Shown: positions 49,541 to 58,789, counted from the stretch's first letter. The stretch is DNA of 64,000 nucleotides from Fodinicola acaciae (GCF_010993745.1 NZ_WOTN01000001.1:65235-129234); one strand, 5' to 3'. Numbers and translations: made by a program. Notes: generated by a model not told the origin, from the letters alone.

Positions 49541-50430
49541 TTAGCGGTCGGGTCCGACCTTCTCCGGCGGACCGGTCGGCCCTACCCACGGGCCCGCCAC
49601 ATCTGCCCTGGTGGACAACCGCCGTGAGACCTGGCTCACGACCGGCCGCCGCCGCAGGCCGATCGCCAGCACCGCGGTCGCGAGCAGCACCGCCACGAAC
49701 GGCACGACCAGCGCCGTGCGGTAACCGTCCAGCACGAGGTTCTCACCGCGTACGACCGTCACCGCGGACAGACCGATCGCCGCGCCGAACTCGAACGACG
49801 TGAAGAGCAGGCAGGAAGAAGGCGTACGCGAGGACCGCGAGGAACAGGCCGCCGACGGCCACGTTCGCGCGTACGAGCGGGCCGGACCGGAGGATGGCCA
49901 GCCGGACCAGCGGCGTACGCGACCGCCGCTCGATCGCCACGAACCCGGCCAGCAGGACGCCGCCGGCGGCGAACGCCGCGGCCGTCAGCAGCGACGGCCG
50001 CTCCAGTCGCGTGACGTCGAAGATGATCAGGAGCATCGCGGCGGCTGAAGCCGGCGGCGCCGGTGCCGGCGTAGATCAGCAAAGCGCGGTTGCGCGCCGG
50101 TCCTTCCGGAAACGACGTCGTGATGATCGAGAGGCTGGCCGGTGCCATGAACGCGGCGCAAACACCGGTCACGAAACGCGCGACGATGAGCAGCCACTCC
50201 TCGTTGGCGAGTCCGCCAGGACCGGAGAAGACCAGGAAGACGGTGACGAAGGCGAGGAACAACCGCCGCCGGCCGAGCAGGTCAGCCGCCCGGCCGCCCA
50301 GCAGCAGAAACCCGTCGTAGCCGAGGACGTAGGCGCTGACGACCCAGTGCGGCGAGCTCTCGCCGATGCCGAGGTCGGCGCGGATCGACGGTACGGCGAC
50401 GTTGAGCATCGCGACGTCGCGACGAGGACG
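49541..50430 (-). pseudogene. MFS drug-transporter relic (EmrB/QacA type)
   Basis: Three separately framed pieces read as one 14-helix major-facilitator protein. Near 50425-50045 are LNVAVPSIRADLG, GYDGFLLLGGRAADLLGRRR and FVTGVCAAFMAPASLSIITT. Near 50036-49815 are ERRSRTPLVRLAILRSGPLV and a following helix. Near 49810-49600 are EFGAAIGLSAVTVVRG and the last helix. The start codon and first helix are missing, and segments between pieces are deleted. It faces the HxlR fragment to its right with both 5' ends lost at one point near 50420-50430. Confidence 0.8.
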
Positions 50431-50637
50431 CGCATGCTGACCGTCACGCTGCGCCAGCTGGAGCGTGACGGCCTGGTCAGCCGTACGGTTTATCCGGTCG
50501 TGCCACCGCGCGTGGACTACGCGCTGACCGAGCTTGGTTGCAGGCTGCGCGAGACGATCCAGGCGCTGGTCGTCTCGACCGAGACGCATCGCGGGGAAAT
50601 CGCCGAAGCGCGCGCCGCGTACGACGAGAAGGCCTGA
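50425..50637 (+). pseudogene. Truncated HxlR-family regulator
   Basis: About 70 C-terminal residues of an HxlR winged helix: RMLTVTLRQLERDGLVSRTV, then PPRVDYALTELG and a final helix. The N-terminal helices and start are absent. ATG 50434 could begin a short peptide, but it has no ribosome site. HxlR genes often lie divergent from the transporter they repress (family knowledge), which matches the adjoining MFS relic. Ends at TGA 50635-50637, directly against the GntR stop. Confidence 0.75.
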
Positions 50638-51342
50638 TCAGCCGAGGAAACCGCGGAGCAGCGCGGCCGTGCCTTCCAGATGTTCGTGCATCGCGGCTCT
50701 GGCGCGCTCCGGATCGTGTGCCGCGATCGCGTCGACGAGCCTTCGGTGTTGCCGCTCGGAGTGCTCGATGTTCTTTGGCAGCAGGGGGATCGCGTCGAGC
50801 AGTTCGTTGACGCGTACGCGCGCCTCCGCCACGGCGTTGATCAGCAGCTCCGAGCCGGTCGCCTCGGCGATCGCCAGGTGGAAACGCGAGTCGGCCGGCC
50901 GATAGTCCGCAGCGCACGCGCAGGCCTGTTGGTGTGCCAGGAGGTTGGCCGGATCGGCGTGCCGAGCCTTGGCCGCGGCCTCGGCCGCGCCGACCTCGAC
51001 CACCTCGCGGAAGGTGAGGACGTTTTCCAGTGCCGCGGCGGTTTCCGGGGCCAGCTCGGTCGACGGCGCGGCGGGGGAGACGACGAAGGTGCCGCCGTAT
51101 CGGCCGCGGCGGCTCTCCAGGTGACCGGAGTCGGTGAGCGCGGCGATCGCCTCGCGTACGGTCGCGCGGCTGACGCCGAGCCGGGTCGCCAGCTCGCGTT
51201 CCGGCGGCAACCGGTCGCCGGCCGACACGACGCCGAGCCGGAGCGTACGCAGCAGCGCCTCCACCGCCTCCTCGAAGGCGTTGCCGGCGCGTACCGGACG
51301 CAGGACGGCGTCGGCGACCGAGGTGATCCGTGCGGTTGACAC
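50638..51342 (-). CDS. GntR/FadR-family transcriptional regulator of the amine operon
   Basis: A 234-residue regulator. The N-terminal GntR winged helix (about 20-90) has DRLPPERELATRLGVSRATV and LTDSGHLESRRGRYGGTFVV. The C-terminal FCD helical domain (about 100-230) has metal-ligand-type residues in DSRFHLAIAEATG and HRRLVDAIAAHD. GTG 51340-51342 has AGGAGG 8 bases upstream. It is divergent from the permease gene with a FadR-like operator between them, so it probably represses the operon until an amine-derived effector binds. Confidence 0.92.
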   Translation of the reverse strand: MSTARITSVADAVLRPVRAGNAFEEAVEALLRTLRLGVVSAGDRLPPERELATRLGVSRATVREAIAALTDSGHLESRRGRYGGTFVVSPAAPSTELAPETAAALENVLTFREVVEVGAAEAAAKARHADPANLLAHQQACACAADYRPADSRFHLAIAEATGSELLINAVAEARVRVNELLDAIPLLPKNIEHSERQHRRLVDAIAAHDPERARAAMHEHLEGTAALLRGFLG

Positions 51343-51378
51343 GCGTCAAGCCTCCTGCCACGCTGTCGCACACGTCAA

Positions 51379-51396
51379 TGGACTGAGACTAGACCA
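51379..51396. promoter_or_regulatory. FadR-type operator upstream of the amine operon
   Basis: TGGACT (51379-51384) and AGACCA (51391-51396) form an 18-bp inverted repeat with one mismatch. It lies 12 bp before the permease ATG and 36 bp from the GntR start. The TGG...CCA symmetry is that of FadR-subfamily sites. Confidence 0.55.
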
Positions 51397-51408
51397 TTAG
51401 GAGCCGAA

Positions 51409-52926
51409 ATGCCTGTCTCCGCTGACTCCTCCGACGAACAAAGGCTTCACCAACTCGGTTACGCGCAGGAACTCAAGCGCAGCATGTCCGGCTTCTCCAA
51501 CTTCGCGGTCTCGTTCACGATCATCTCGATCCTGTCCGGCTGCCTGACCCTGTACGGTTTCGGCCTGAACACCGGCGGTCCGGCGATCATCGTCTGGGGC
51601 TGGATCTTCGTCGGCGTGATGACATTGATCGTCGGCCTGGCGATGGCCGAGGTGTGCTCCAGCTATCCGACCGCCGGCGGCCTGTATTACTGGTCGGCCA
51701 AGCTGGCGCCGAGAAATCCGGCGATGTGGTCGTGGTTCACCGGCTGGTTCAACTTCCTCGGCCAGGTCGCGGTCACCGCCGGCATCGACTTCGGCGCGGC
51801 CTTCTTCCTCAACGCGTTGTTGGATCTGCAGTTCGGATTCGACGCGCGTCCGTGGCACACGATCCTGCTTTTCGGCATTATCCTGTTGATCCACGGGCTG
51901 CTGAACACCTTTGGCGTGAAGCTGGTGGCGTTTCTCAACGACGTGAGCGTCTGGTGGCACGTCCTCGGCGTGCTCGTCATCGTCGGCGCATTGGCGATTT
52001 TCCCCTCGCACCACCAGTCGGCGAGCTTCGTCTTCGGCGGCTTCGTCAACAACACCGGCTGGACCTCACCGATTTATGTGACGCTGATCGGCCTGCTCGT
52101 CGCGCAATACACGTTCACCGGATACGACGCGTCCGCGCACATGACGGAGGAGACCAAAGACGCCTCGGTGTCCGGGCCGCGCGGCATCGTCGGCTCGATC
52201 GTGGTGTCGCTGATCGCCGGCTGGATCCTGTTGGTCGGCCTGACCTTCGCGATCCAGAATTACGACGGCGCGCTGAAGAGCGCCACCGGCGTACCGCCCG
52301 CGCAGATTTTCCTCGACGCGCTCGGAAACGTCGGCGGTAAGCTGCTGCTCGTCATCGTGATCGTGGCGCAGCTGTTCTGTGGCATGTCGTCTGTGACCGC
52401 CAACTCGCGGATGATTTACGCGTTCAGCCGCGACGGCGCGCTGCCGGCGTCGCGGATCTGGCACCAGATCAACAAACGCACGCGTACGCCCACCAACGCG
52501 ATCTGGCTGGCCGCCGGCGGCGCTTTCGTGCTCGGCCTGCCATATCTGTGGAACAGCACGGCCTACGCGGCGGTCACGTCGATCGCGGTGATCGGGCTCT
52601 ACATCGCGTACGTGCTGCCGACCTTCCTGCGGCTGTTGCGCGGCGCGGATTTCGAGCGCGGGCCCTGGCATCTCGGCCGGTGGAGCAGGCCGATCGGGGT
52701 CGTCGCGGTCGTCTGGGTGGTCATCATCACGATTCTGTTCATGCTGCCGCAGGTTTATCCGATCACGCCGGCCACTTTCAACTACACGCCGGTCGCGGTG
52801 CTGGTCGTGCTCGGCTTCGCCGGCATCTGGTGGGTAGTCTCGGCGCGGAACTGGTTCACCGGCCCCAAGGTGCAGGGCAGCGCCGAGGAGCTGGCCGCGA
52901 TCGAGAGTGACCTGGAGAGCGTGTGA
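51409..52926 (+). CDS. APC-family amino acid/amine permease
   Basis: A 505-residue permease with twelve predicted helices spread over residues about 25-480. The N-terminal part has LKRSMSGFSNFAVSFTIISI and CSSYPTAGGLYYWSAKL, typical of the amino-acid/choline or GABA transporter branch. The middle block GYDASAHMTEETKDAS is characteristic of that branch. GGAG lies 7 bases before ATG 51409. It overlaps the next gene by GTGA. It probably imports the amine or amino acid degraded by the following enzymes. Confidence 0.92.
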   Translation: MPVSADSSDEQRLHQLGYAQELKRSMSGFSNFAVSFTIISILSGCLTLYGFGLNTGGPAIIVWGWIFVGVMTLIVGLAMAEVCSSYPTAGGLYYWSAKLAPRNPAMWSWFTGWFNFLGQVAVTAGIDFGAAFFLNALLDLQFGFDARPWHTILLFGIILLIHGLLNTFGVKLVAFLNDVSVWWHVLGVLVIVGALAIFPSHHQSASFVFGGFVNNTGWTSPIYVTLIGLLVAQYTFTGYDASAHMTEETKDASVSGPRGIVGSIVVSLIAGWILLVGLTFAIQNYDGALKSATGVPPAQIFLDALGNVGGKLLLVIVIVAQLFCGMSSVTANSRMIYAFSRDGALPASRIWHQINKRTRTPTNAIWLAAGGAFVLGLPYLWNSTAYAAVTSIAVIGLYIAYVLPTFLRLLRGADFERGPWHLGRWSRPIGVVAVVWVVIITILFMLPQVYPITPATFNYTPVAVLVVLGFAGIWWVVSARNWFTGPKVQGSAEELAAIESDLESV

Positions 52927-54281
52927 CTGACGCGAGACCGGCCGTGACCGTGGAACAGTTGCGGGCCGAGGTGGACGCCGGCCGGATCGACACCGTGCTG
53001 GTGGCGTTTCCGGACATGCAGGGCCGGTTGCAGGGAAAGCGTACGGACGCGCGGTTTTTCGTCGACGAGGTGCTGCGCCATCACGCCGAAGCCTGCAACT
53101 ATCTGCTCGCAGTGGACGTCGAGATGTCGACGGTGTCCGGCTATGCGAACTCGTCCTGGGAACAGGGCTACGGCGATTTCGTGACCGTACCCGACCTGTC
53201 GACGCTGCGCTGGATTCCCTGGCATGAGAGCACGGCGCTGGTTCTGTGCGACATCGAGACGACCGACGGCGAGCCGGCTTTCGCCGCACCACGCCAAATC
53301 CTGCAACGGCAGCTGGCCAGGCTGGCCGACCGCGGTTGGACCGCGTACGTCGGCACCGAGCTGGAGTTCGTGGTTTACCGCGACTCGTACGAGGATGCCT
53401 GGAACCGCGGCTACCGCGATTTGACGCCGGCCAACCTCTACAACACCGACTACTCGCTGCTCGGCACCGGCCGGATCGAGCCGCTGTTGCGGGCGATCCG
53501 GCGCGGCATGACCGGCGCCGGGCTCGTCGTGGAGTCGGCGAAAGGCGAGTGCAACCTCGGCCAGCAGGAGATCGCTTTCCGTTACGCGGATGCCTTGACG
53601 ACCTGCGACAACCACACGATCTACAAGCTCGGCGCCAAGGAGATCGCGGCACAGCAGGGCATGAGCCTGACGTTCATGGCCAAGCCGAACCAGCGCGAAG
53701 GCAACTCCTGCCACATCCACCTGTCCGTACGCGAGGGCGACGAGCCGGTTTTCGCCGACGGCAAAGGGATGTCCAAGCTGGGCGAGCATTTCCTGGCCGG
53801 ACAGCTGGCCGCGTTGCGTGAGCTGACGCTGATGTACGCGCCGAACATCAACTCCTACAAGCGCTATGTCCCCGGCTCGTTCGCGCCGACGGCCGTACGG
53901 TGGGGCCGCGACAACCGCACCTGCGCGTTGCGGCTGGTCGGCCATGGATCCTCGCTGCGGGTGGAAAACCGTACGCCTGGCGGCGACGTGAACCCGTATC
54001 TGGCGGTCGCCGCGATCGTCGCCGGCGGCCTGTACGGCGTCGAGAACGAGCTGCCGCTGGAGGCGGCGTACACGTCCAACGCGTACCAGGACCAGAGCGC
54101 GCCGCACGTGCCGACGACCCTGCGAGAAGCCGCCGAGCTGTGGAAATCCAGCGACCTCGCGGCCGCTGCCTTTGGCGACGACGTGGTGGCGCATTATGCG
54201 AACATGGCTCGCGTCGAGCTGGAGGCCTTCGACGCGGCAGTCACCGACTGGGAAATGATGCGGGGGTTCGAACGGCTGTGA
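52923..54281 (+). CDS. Glutamine-synthetase-like gamma-glutamyl-amine ligase
   Basis: A 452-residue member of the glutamine synthetase fold resembling PuuA/GlnA3/GlnA4, which join glutamate to an amine with ATP. Metal and substrate blocks are YVGTELEFVVY, ESAKGECNLGQQEI, GNSCHIHLSV and NSYKRYVPGSFAPTAVRWG, with NRTPGGDVNPYLA near the end. The N-terminal beta-grasp domain has VAFPDMQGRLQGKR. GTG 52923 overlaps the permease stop. Operon context with aldehyde dehydrogenase and gamma-glutamyl hydrolase favours amine catabolism over nitrogen assimilation. The amine (polyamine, ethanolamine or other) cannot be told from sequence. Confidence 0.9.
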   Translation: MTDARPAVTVEQLRAEVDAGRIDTVLVAFPDMQGRLQGKRTDARFFVDEVLRHHAEACNYLLAVDVEMSTVSGYANSSWEQGYGDFVTVPDLSTLRWIPWHESTALVLCDIETTDGEPAFAAPRQILQRQLARLADRGWTAYVGTELEFVVYRDSYEDAWNRGYRDLTPANLYNTDYSLLGTGRIEPLLRAIRRGMTGAGLVVESAKGECNLGQQEIAFRYADALTTCDNHTIYKLGAKEIAAQQGMSLTFMAKPNQREGNSCHIHLSVREGDEPVFADGKGMSKLGEHFLAGQLAALRELTLMYAPNINSYKRYVPGSFAPTAVRWGRDNRTCALRLVGHGSSLRVENRTPGGDVNPYLAVAAIVAGGLYGVENELPLEAAYTSNAYQDQSAPHVPTTLREAAELWKSSDLAAAAFGDDVVAHYANMARVELEAFDAAVTDWEMMRGFERL

Positions 54282-55633
54282 AGTTGGTCAATCCGGCGAC
54301 CGAGGAGATCGTCGGCGACGTCGAGGCCACCGATGCCGCTGGCGTGGACGCGGCGATCGCTCGTGCTCGCAAGGCGTTCGAGAGCTGGCGCAAGGTGGCG
54401 CCGGCCGACCGGGCCCGGCTGCTGCGCCGGTTCGCGTCCACTGTGGACGGTGCGATCGAGGAGCTGGCACGGCTGGAGGTCGCCAACTCCGGACACACGA
54501 TCGGCAACGCCCGCTGGGAAGCCGGCAACGTACGCGACGTGCTCGACTACTACTCCGGCGCGCCGGAGCGGTTGTTCGGCCGGCAGATTCCGGTGCCCGG
54601 CGGGGTGAACATCACCTTCGCCGAGCCGCTGGGCGTCGTCGGCGTGATCGTGCCGTGGAACTTTCCGATGCCGATCGCCGGCTGGGGGTTCGGACCGGCG
54701 CTGGCGGCCGGCAACGCGGTCGTCCTCAAGCCCGCCGAGCTGACGCCGTTGACCGCGCTGCGGATCGGCGAGCTGGCGCTGGAGGCCGGCCTGCCGGAGC
54801 ACGTGCTGCAGATCGTCCCCGGCGCCGGATCCGTTGTGGGGGAGCGTTTCGTCACTCATCCGGAGGTGGCCAAAGTGGTCTTCACCGGCTCGACCGAGGT
54901 CGGCACGAAGGTCGCGGCCGGCTGCATGGCACAGGTCAAGCCGGTCACCCTCGAGCTCGGCGGCAAGTCCGCGAACATCGTTTTCGCCGACGCCGACCTG
55001 GAAAAGGCAGCGGCGACCGCGCCGTACGGCGTCTTCGACAACGCCGGCCAGGACTGCTGCGCCCGGTCAAGGATCCTGGTGCAGCGATCGGCGTACGACG
55101 ACTTCGTGTCGCTGCTCGACCCGGCCGTACGCGGCGTCAAGGTCGGCGATCCGTCGCTGGACGAGACCGAAATGGGGCCGCTGATCAGCGTCGCGCATCG
55201 CGCGAAGGTCTGGTCGTACGTGCCCGAGGGCGCGCCGGTCATCATCCAGGGTGAGGTGCCGGACGGCCCGGGTTTCTGGTTTCCGCCAACGGTCCTGGCG
55301 CCGGAGTCGGCGCAGGATCGGTGCGTACGCGAGGAAATCTTCGGACCGGTGGTCGTCGTGCTGCCGTTCGACGACGAGGCCGACGCGATCCGGATCGCCA
55401 ACGACACGCCGTACGGCCTGTCCGGCTCGATCTGGACCCGCGACGTCGGCAAGGCGCTGCGCGTGTCGCGCGGCGTCGAAGCGGGAAATCTCTCGGTGAA
55501 CTCGCATTCCTCCGTGCGGTATTGGACGCCGTTCGGCGGGTTCAAGCGTTCCGGTCTCGGCCGCGAGCTGGGACCGGACGCGCTGGACGCGTTCACCGAG
55601 ACCAAAAACGTGTTCATCTCGACCGAGGACTAG
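54278..55633 (+). CDS. Aldehyde dehydrogenase of the amine operon
   Basis: A 451-residue NAD(P)-dependent aldehyde dehydrogenase. The Rossmann block is GVIVPWNFPMPIAGWGF, the catalytic Glu is in TLELGGKSANIVF and the nucleophilic Cys in NAGQDCCARSRI. EEIFGPVVVVLPF and PFGGFKRSGLGRELGPDAL are typical of the C-terminal part. GTG 54278 overlaps the ligase stop. It is likely to oxidise the gamma-glutamyl amino-aldehyde (PuuC-like role). An oxidase or aminotransferase making that aldehyde is not present; the SDR next door may act instead if the substrate is an amino alcohol. Confidence 0.92.
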   Translation: MKLVNPATEEIVGDVEATDAAGVDAAIARARKAFESWRKVAPADRARLLRRFASTVDGAIEELARLEVANSGHTIGNARWEAGNVRDVLDYYSGAPERLFGRQIPVPGGVNITFAEPLGVVGVIVPWNFPMPIAGWGFGPALAAGNAVVLKPAELTPLTALRIGELALEAGLPEHVLQIVPGAGSVVGERFVTHPEVAKVVFTGSTEVGTKVAAGCMAQVKPVTLELGGKSANIVFADADLEKAAATAPYGVFDNAGQDCCARSRILVQRSAYDDFVSLLDPAVRGVKVGDPSLDETEMGPLISVAHRAKVWSYVPEGAPVIIQGEVPDGPGFWFPPTVLAPESAQDRCVREEIFGPVVVVLPFDDEADAIRIANDTPYGLSGSIWTRDVGKALRVSRGVEAGNLSVNSHSSVRYWTPFGGFKRSGLGRELGPDALDAFTETKNVFISTED

Positions 55634-55643
55634 GAGCGATTTC

Positions 55644-56408
55644 GTGGCACGGCTGGACGGGAAGGTCTGCGTCATCACCGGCGCCGGCAGTGGCATCGGC
55701 GCGGCCGCGGCACGCCGGTTTGCCGCCGAAGGCGGCTCGGTGGTCGCCGTCGACATGGACGAAAACGCCGGTTCGGCGATCGCCAAGGAGGTCGAGGGCC
55801 TGTTCGTACGCGCCGACGTGACCTCCGCCGACGACGTGCGGGCGGCCTTCGCGGCGGCGGTCGAGCGCTTCGGCGGCATCGACGTGTTGGTCAACAACGC
55901 CGGCATTTCGCCGCCGGAGGACGACTCCATCCTGGACACCGAGCAGGACGTGTGGGATCTGGTGCAGAAAGTCAACCTCACGTCGGTCTACCTGTGCTGC
56001 AAATACGGCATCCCGCACTTGCTTGAGCGCGGCGGTGGATCGGTCGTCAACACCGCGTCTTTCGTCGCGGTGATGGGGGCCGCGACCTCGCAGATCTCTT
56101 ACACCGCTTCAAAAGGCGGTGTGCTGGCGATGTCACGTGAGCTCGGCGTACAGTTCGCGCGGCAGGGCGTACGCGTCAACGCGATCTGTCCGGGGCCGGT
56201 CGACACTCCGTTGCTGCGCGAGCTTTTCGCCTCCGATCCGGAGCGTGCGGCGCGGCGGATGGTGCACATTCCGATGGGCCGCTTCGCCAAGGCGGAGGAG
56301 ATCGCGTCGGCGATGCTTTTCCTGGCCAGCGACGACTCGTCGTTCATCACGGCGTCGACTTTCCTGGTGGACGGCGGCATCACGTCCGCGTACGTGACAC
56401 CGCTGTGA
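55644..56408 (+). CDS. SDR-family oxidoreductase of the amine operon
   Basis: A 254-residue short-chain dehydrogenase. It has TGAGSGIGAAAARRFA, NNAGISPPEDD, the Ser in VNTASFVAVMG, and YTASKGG with Tyr and Lys. The C-terminal FITASTFLVDGGITSAYVTP is typical. GTG 55644 has AGGAGCG upstream and sits 10 bp after the dehydrogenase. It overlaps the next gene by 4 bp. In an amine pathway it could oxidise an alcohol group to the aldehyde used by the preceding enzyme, which would fit an ethanolamine-type substrate (inference). Confidence 0.9.
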   Translation: MARLDGKVCVITGAGSGIGAAAARRFAAEGGSVVAVDMDENAGSAIAKEVEGLFVRADVTSADDVRAAFAAAVERFGGIDVLVNNAGISPPEDDSILDTEQDVWDLVQKVNLTSVYLCCKYGIPHLLERGGGSVVNTASFVAVMGAATSQISYTASKGGVLAMSRELGVQFARQGVRVNAICPGPVDTPLLRELFASDPERAARRMVHIPMGRFAKAEEIASAMLFLASDDSSFITASTFLVDGGITSAYVTPL

Positions 56409-57094
56409 GTGCGCCGCTGATCGGCATCACATCGTACGTGGAAACGGCGTCGTGGGGTGTCTGGCAGCTGCCGGCCGCTCTGATTCCGCATGCGTACGTG
56501 CAAAAGGTGCAGGCTGCCGGCGGGGTGGCGGTGGTCGTTCCGCCGCTCTCGTCGGATGCCGAAGGCTTGGTCGCGCGCCTCGACGGCCTGATTCTGGCCG
56601 GTGGCGCCGACATCTCACCGGCCGCTTACGGTGCCGATGCGCATGCCGAGACCGTCGGCGTACGGCCGGACCGCGACGCGAGTGAGCTGGCCCTGCTGGC
56701 CGCCGCGTACGCGCGCGACCTGCCGGTTTTGGGGATCTGCCGGGGAATGCAGCTGATGTGCGTCGCCGCCGGCGGCCGGCTGGAGCAGCATCTGCCCGAT
56801 GCTGTCGGTCATGACGGCCATCGCGCGAAAATCGGTGTCTTCGGCACGCACGGGGTTTCGCTGGAACGCGACAGCGTTGTCGGCCGGCTGCTCGGCGACC
56901 GCGTGGATGTGCCGTCGTACCATCATCAAGGCGCCGCAGACGCGGGTTCGCTGACAATCTCCGGTCGTGCCGCCGACGGGGTGATAGAGGCGGTCGAGGA
57001 TCCTCGTCATCGTTTCACCGTCGGCGTCCAATGGCATCCGGAGATGAGCGACGATCCGCGCCTGTTCGAGGCCGTCGTGTCCGCGGGAGGGTAG
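56405..57094 (+). CDS. Gamma-glutamyl hydrolase of class-I amidotransferase type (PuuD-like)
   Basis: A 229-residue peptidase-C26-type hydrolase. The nucleophilic Cys is in VLGICRGMQLM, the catalytic His/Glu pair in VGVQWHPEMS, and the N-terminal part has DGLILAGGADISPAAYG. GTG 56405 overlaps the SDR stop. It would release glutamate from the oxidised gamma-glutamyl intermediate, closing the cycle begun by the ligase. It is the last gene of a five-gene operon with junctions of -4 to +10 bp. Confidence 0.92.
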   Translation: MSAPLIGITSYVETASWGVWQLPAALIPHAYVQKVQAAGGVAVVVPPLSSDAEGLVARLDGLILAGGADISPAAYGADAHAETVGVRPDRDASELALLAAAYARDLPVLGICRGMQLMCVAAGGRLEQHLPDAVGHDGHRAKIGVFGTHGVSLERDSVVGRLLGDRVDVPSYHHQGAADAGSLTISGRAADGVIEAVEDPRHRFTVGVQWHPEMSDDPRLFEAVVSAGG

Positions 57095-57190
57095 TGGTGA
57101 GACGCGGGGCGAAGGCGGTTCGTCTGGTTCGTGATCAGGTGAGTGACGGAGACGCTGCGTAGGTGGGTCCGAGGAGCATGCTGGGGCGCT

Positions 57191-58230
57191 TCACCATTCC
57201 CCACACGAAAAGTGCATGGGGCCGCGCCTGTTCCTCGTCTCGGCCTTGTTCATCCGTACAGTCCAGTCAGTATGGTGAATTTCGCGATGATGCCGGTCAC
57301 CGAGCAACACGCAATTTTTCCAGGCAAGTGGTGCCACCATCCACCCAGGAAATGATGTGGTGCGCTCTCGTGTGCCGGACCGGCCGCGTACAACCGCCGT
57401 GTGCAGCCTTTGTCCCGCGCGATCAACGCTTTCCGCAATTCCGGCCCGGCCAGCCGCTCCTTGCGCCCGACATCCAGCGGTACGCCCTCGGAGCTGAGGA
57501 TGACCGGGATGATGTCGGCGTCGCAGGCCAGCCGACACGCGGTTTCCGGGCTGATCGTCAGGCCCTCGTACGCGCTCGCCACACCCAGACGGTCGCGCAG
57601 CATCTCCCAAGCGACCGTCACCGTCAGATGCGGCCGCTCGGCACCCTGGATCGGCAACTTCCCCGCATCAGCCACCAAGTTCAGAATCTCCGCCAGCGCG
57701 TCACCATTACGTTCGGCCGCCGACCGAGGGTCGGGCTTGCCGTCCTCACCCGCCGGTGTGGCCGGAGGTGACAACACTTCCTGGAGCAGGCAACCGGTTT
57801 CCGCGTCCAGGATGACGCGCGGCGCGAGGCGGCCATCGCGGCCGGTGTGCAGATGCGGCTCGCGGCGCGGCTTGGCGTCTTCTTTGTCTGAGGGTGCGGC
57901 GCAGTCGGGGTCGAGGTAGGCGTGCAGGCGGGTGCCGAGGCGATAGAGCCGGCCGGCGTCGATGTGTTTGGCGCCCTCGACCATCGCCGCCTCGGCTTCA
58001 CGCCGCTGCTGGAAGTCCACGTGCGCCGGCAACTTCGTGATCACCGTACGGATCGCGTCCAACTGCGAGTCGGCGAGGTCGCCGCGGCGCCTGGCTTCGG
58101 CGGCGATGTCCAGCTTTGGCGCCAACATTTCACCGGTCACCGCCATGCCGGGACAGAATGCGCGGGCGTGCTGCACTCGGTGACTGGCTTCGGTCGGGGA
58201 GAGCAGCAGCTGGTCTATCCAGCAGCTGCT
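57191..58230 (-). pseudogene. 13E12-repeat/DUF222 HNH-endonuclease-like relic
   Basis: About 300 codons of the DUF222 region are in frame, reading SPTEASHRVQHARAFCPGMA, then RVILDAETGCLLQEVLSP and LIARDKGCTRR. The reading start upstream of about 58230 is lost. After LIARDKGCT the HNH part is frame-shifted; scattered remains such as DRHHREIHHTDWTVRMN are found in another frame near 57260-57215. The zinc/HNH core is therefore gone. These genes are repeated in many actinobacterial genomes and often decay. The 57095-57190 gap before it holds nothing recognisable. Confidence 0.75.
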
Positions 58231-58279
58231 GGATGTTTGTGGCCTGTAGCCGCGAGCCTCACGACAGCCCAGTCAACCC

Positions 58280-58789
58280 TCACGTTTTCTGACGAGAGGC
58301 CAGGTATTCGGCGTTGCCGCGGATCGCCGCCTCATAGCGGGTGATTTCCGCGCTGTCGAGCCGATCCGCCACCAGCAGGAGCATCGCCGCGAGCGCCTTG
58401 TCGTGGTGACCGGCCGCGTGCAGGGTCAAGGCCTGGAAAACACGCAACGACTCCGACTCCGGAAACTCCGCGCGAGCCTGTTCGAAGACCGCCAGCGACT
58501 CGTCGAGCCGGCCGAGGTTGCGCAGCGTACTTCCATACTGCAGCAGGCATTTCCGCTTGGTCTCGCCGGAAAGTCCCGGCAGCGCCTGCTCGTAGTAACC
58601 GGCCGCCTTCTCCTCCTGGCCGTCGGTGTCGTACGAGCCGCCGACCTCGTAGAGGACGTACGGATTTCCGGGATGCCGGGTCAGCAGATCCTCGAAGAAG
58701 TCGATGGTCGGCCGCATGTTGTCGCGGTCGCGCGCGGCGAACGCCTTCTCGATGGTCGCTGCCAGCTCCGCGGTCGGTTCGGTGGTCAC
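58280..58789 (-). CDS. Tetratricopeptide-repeat protein
   Basis: A 169-residue soluble helical protein with about three TPR units: near residues 38-70 (HPGNPYVLYEVGGSYDTDGQ), 72-105 (KRKCLLQYGSTLRNLGRLDE) and 107-140 (LRVFQALTLHAAGHHDKALA). GTG 58787-58789 is the start; no strong ribosome site is seen. It is a protein-interaction scaffold of unknown partner. Transcribed alone, away from the SGNH gene. Confidence 0.82.
   Translation of the reverse strand: MTTEPTAELAATIEKAFAARDRDNMRPTIDFFEDLLTRHPGNPYVLYEVGGSYDTDGQEEKAAGYYEQALPGLSGETKRKCLLQYGSTLRNLGRLDESLAVFEQARAEFPESESLRVFQALTLHAAGHHDKALAAMLLLVADRLDSAEITRYEAAIRGNAEYLASRQKT

Noticed and set aside
54261-54275. GGGTTCGAAC resembling a tRNA T-loop
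   Set aside because: It lies in the last codons of the ligase gene and no acceptor, D or anticodon stems can be built around it.
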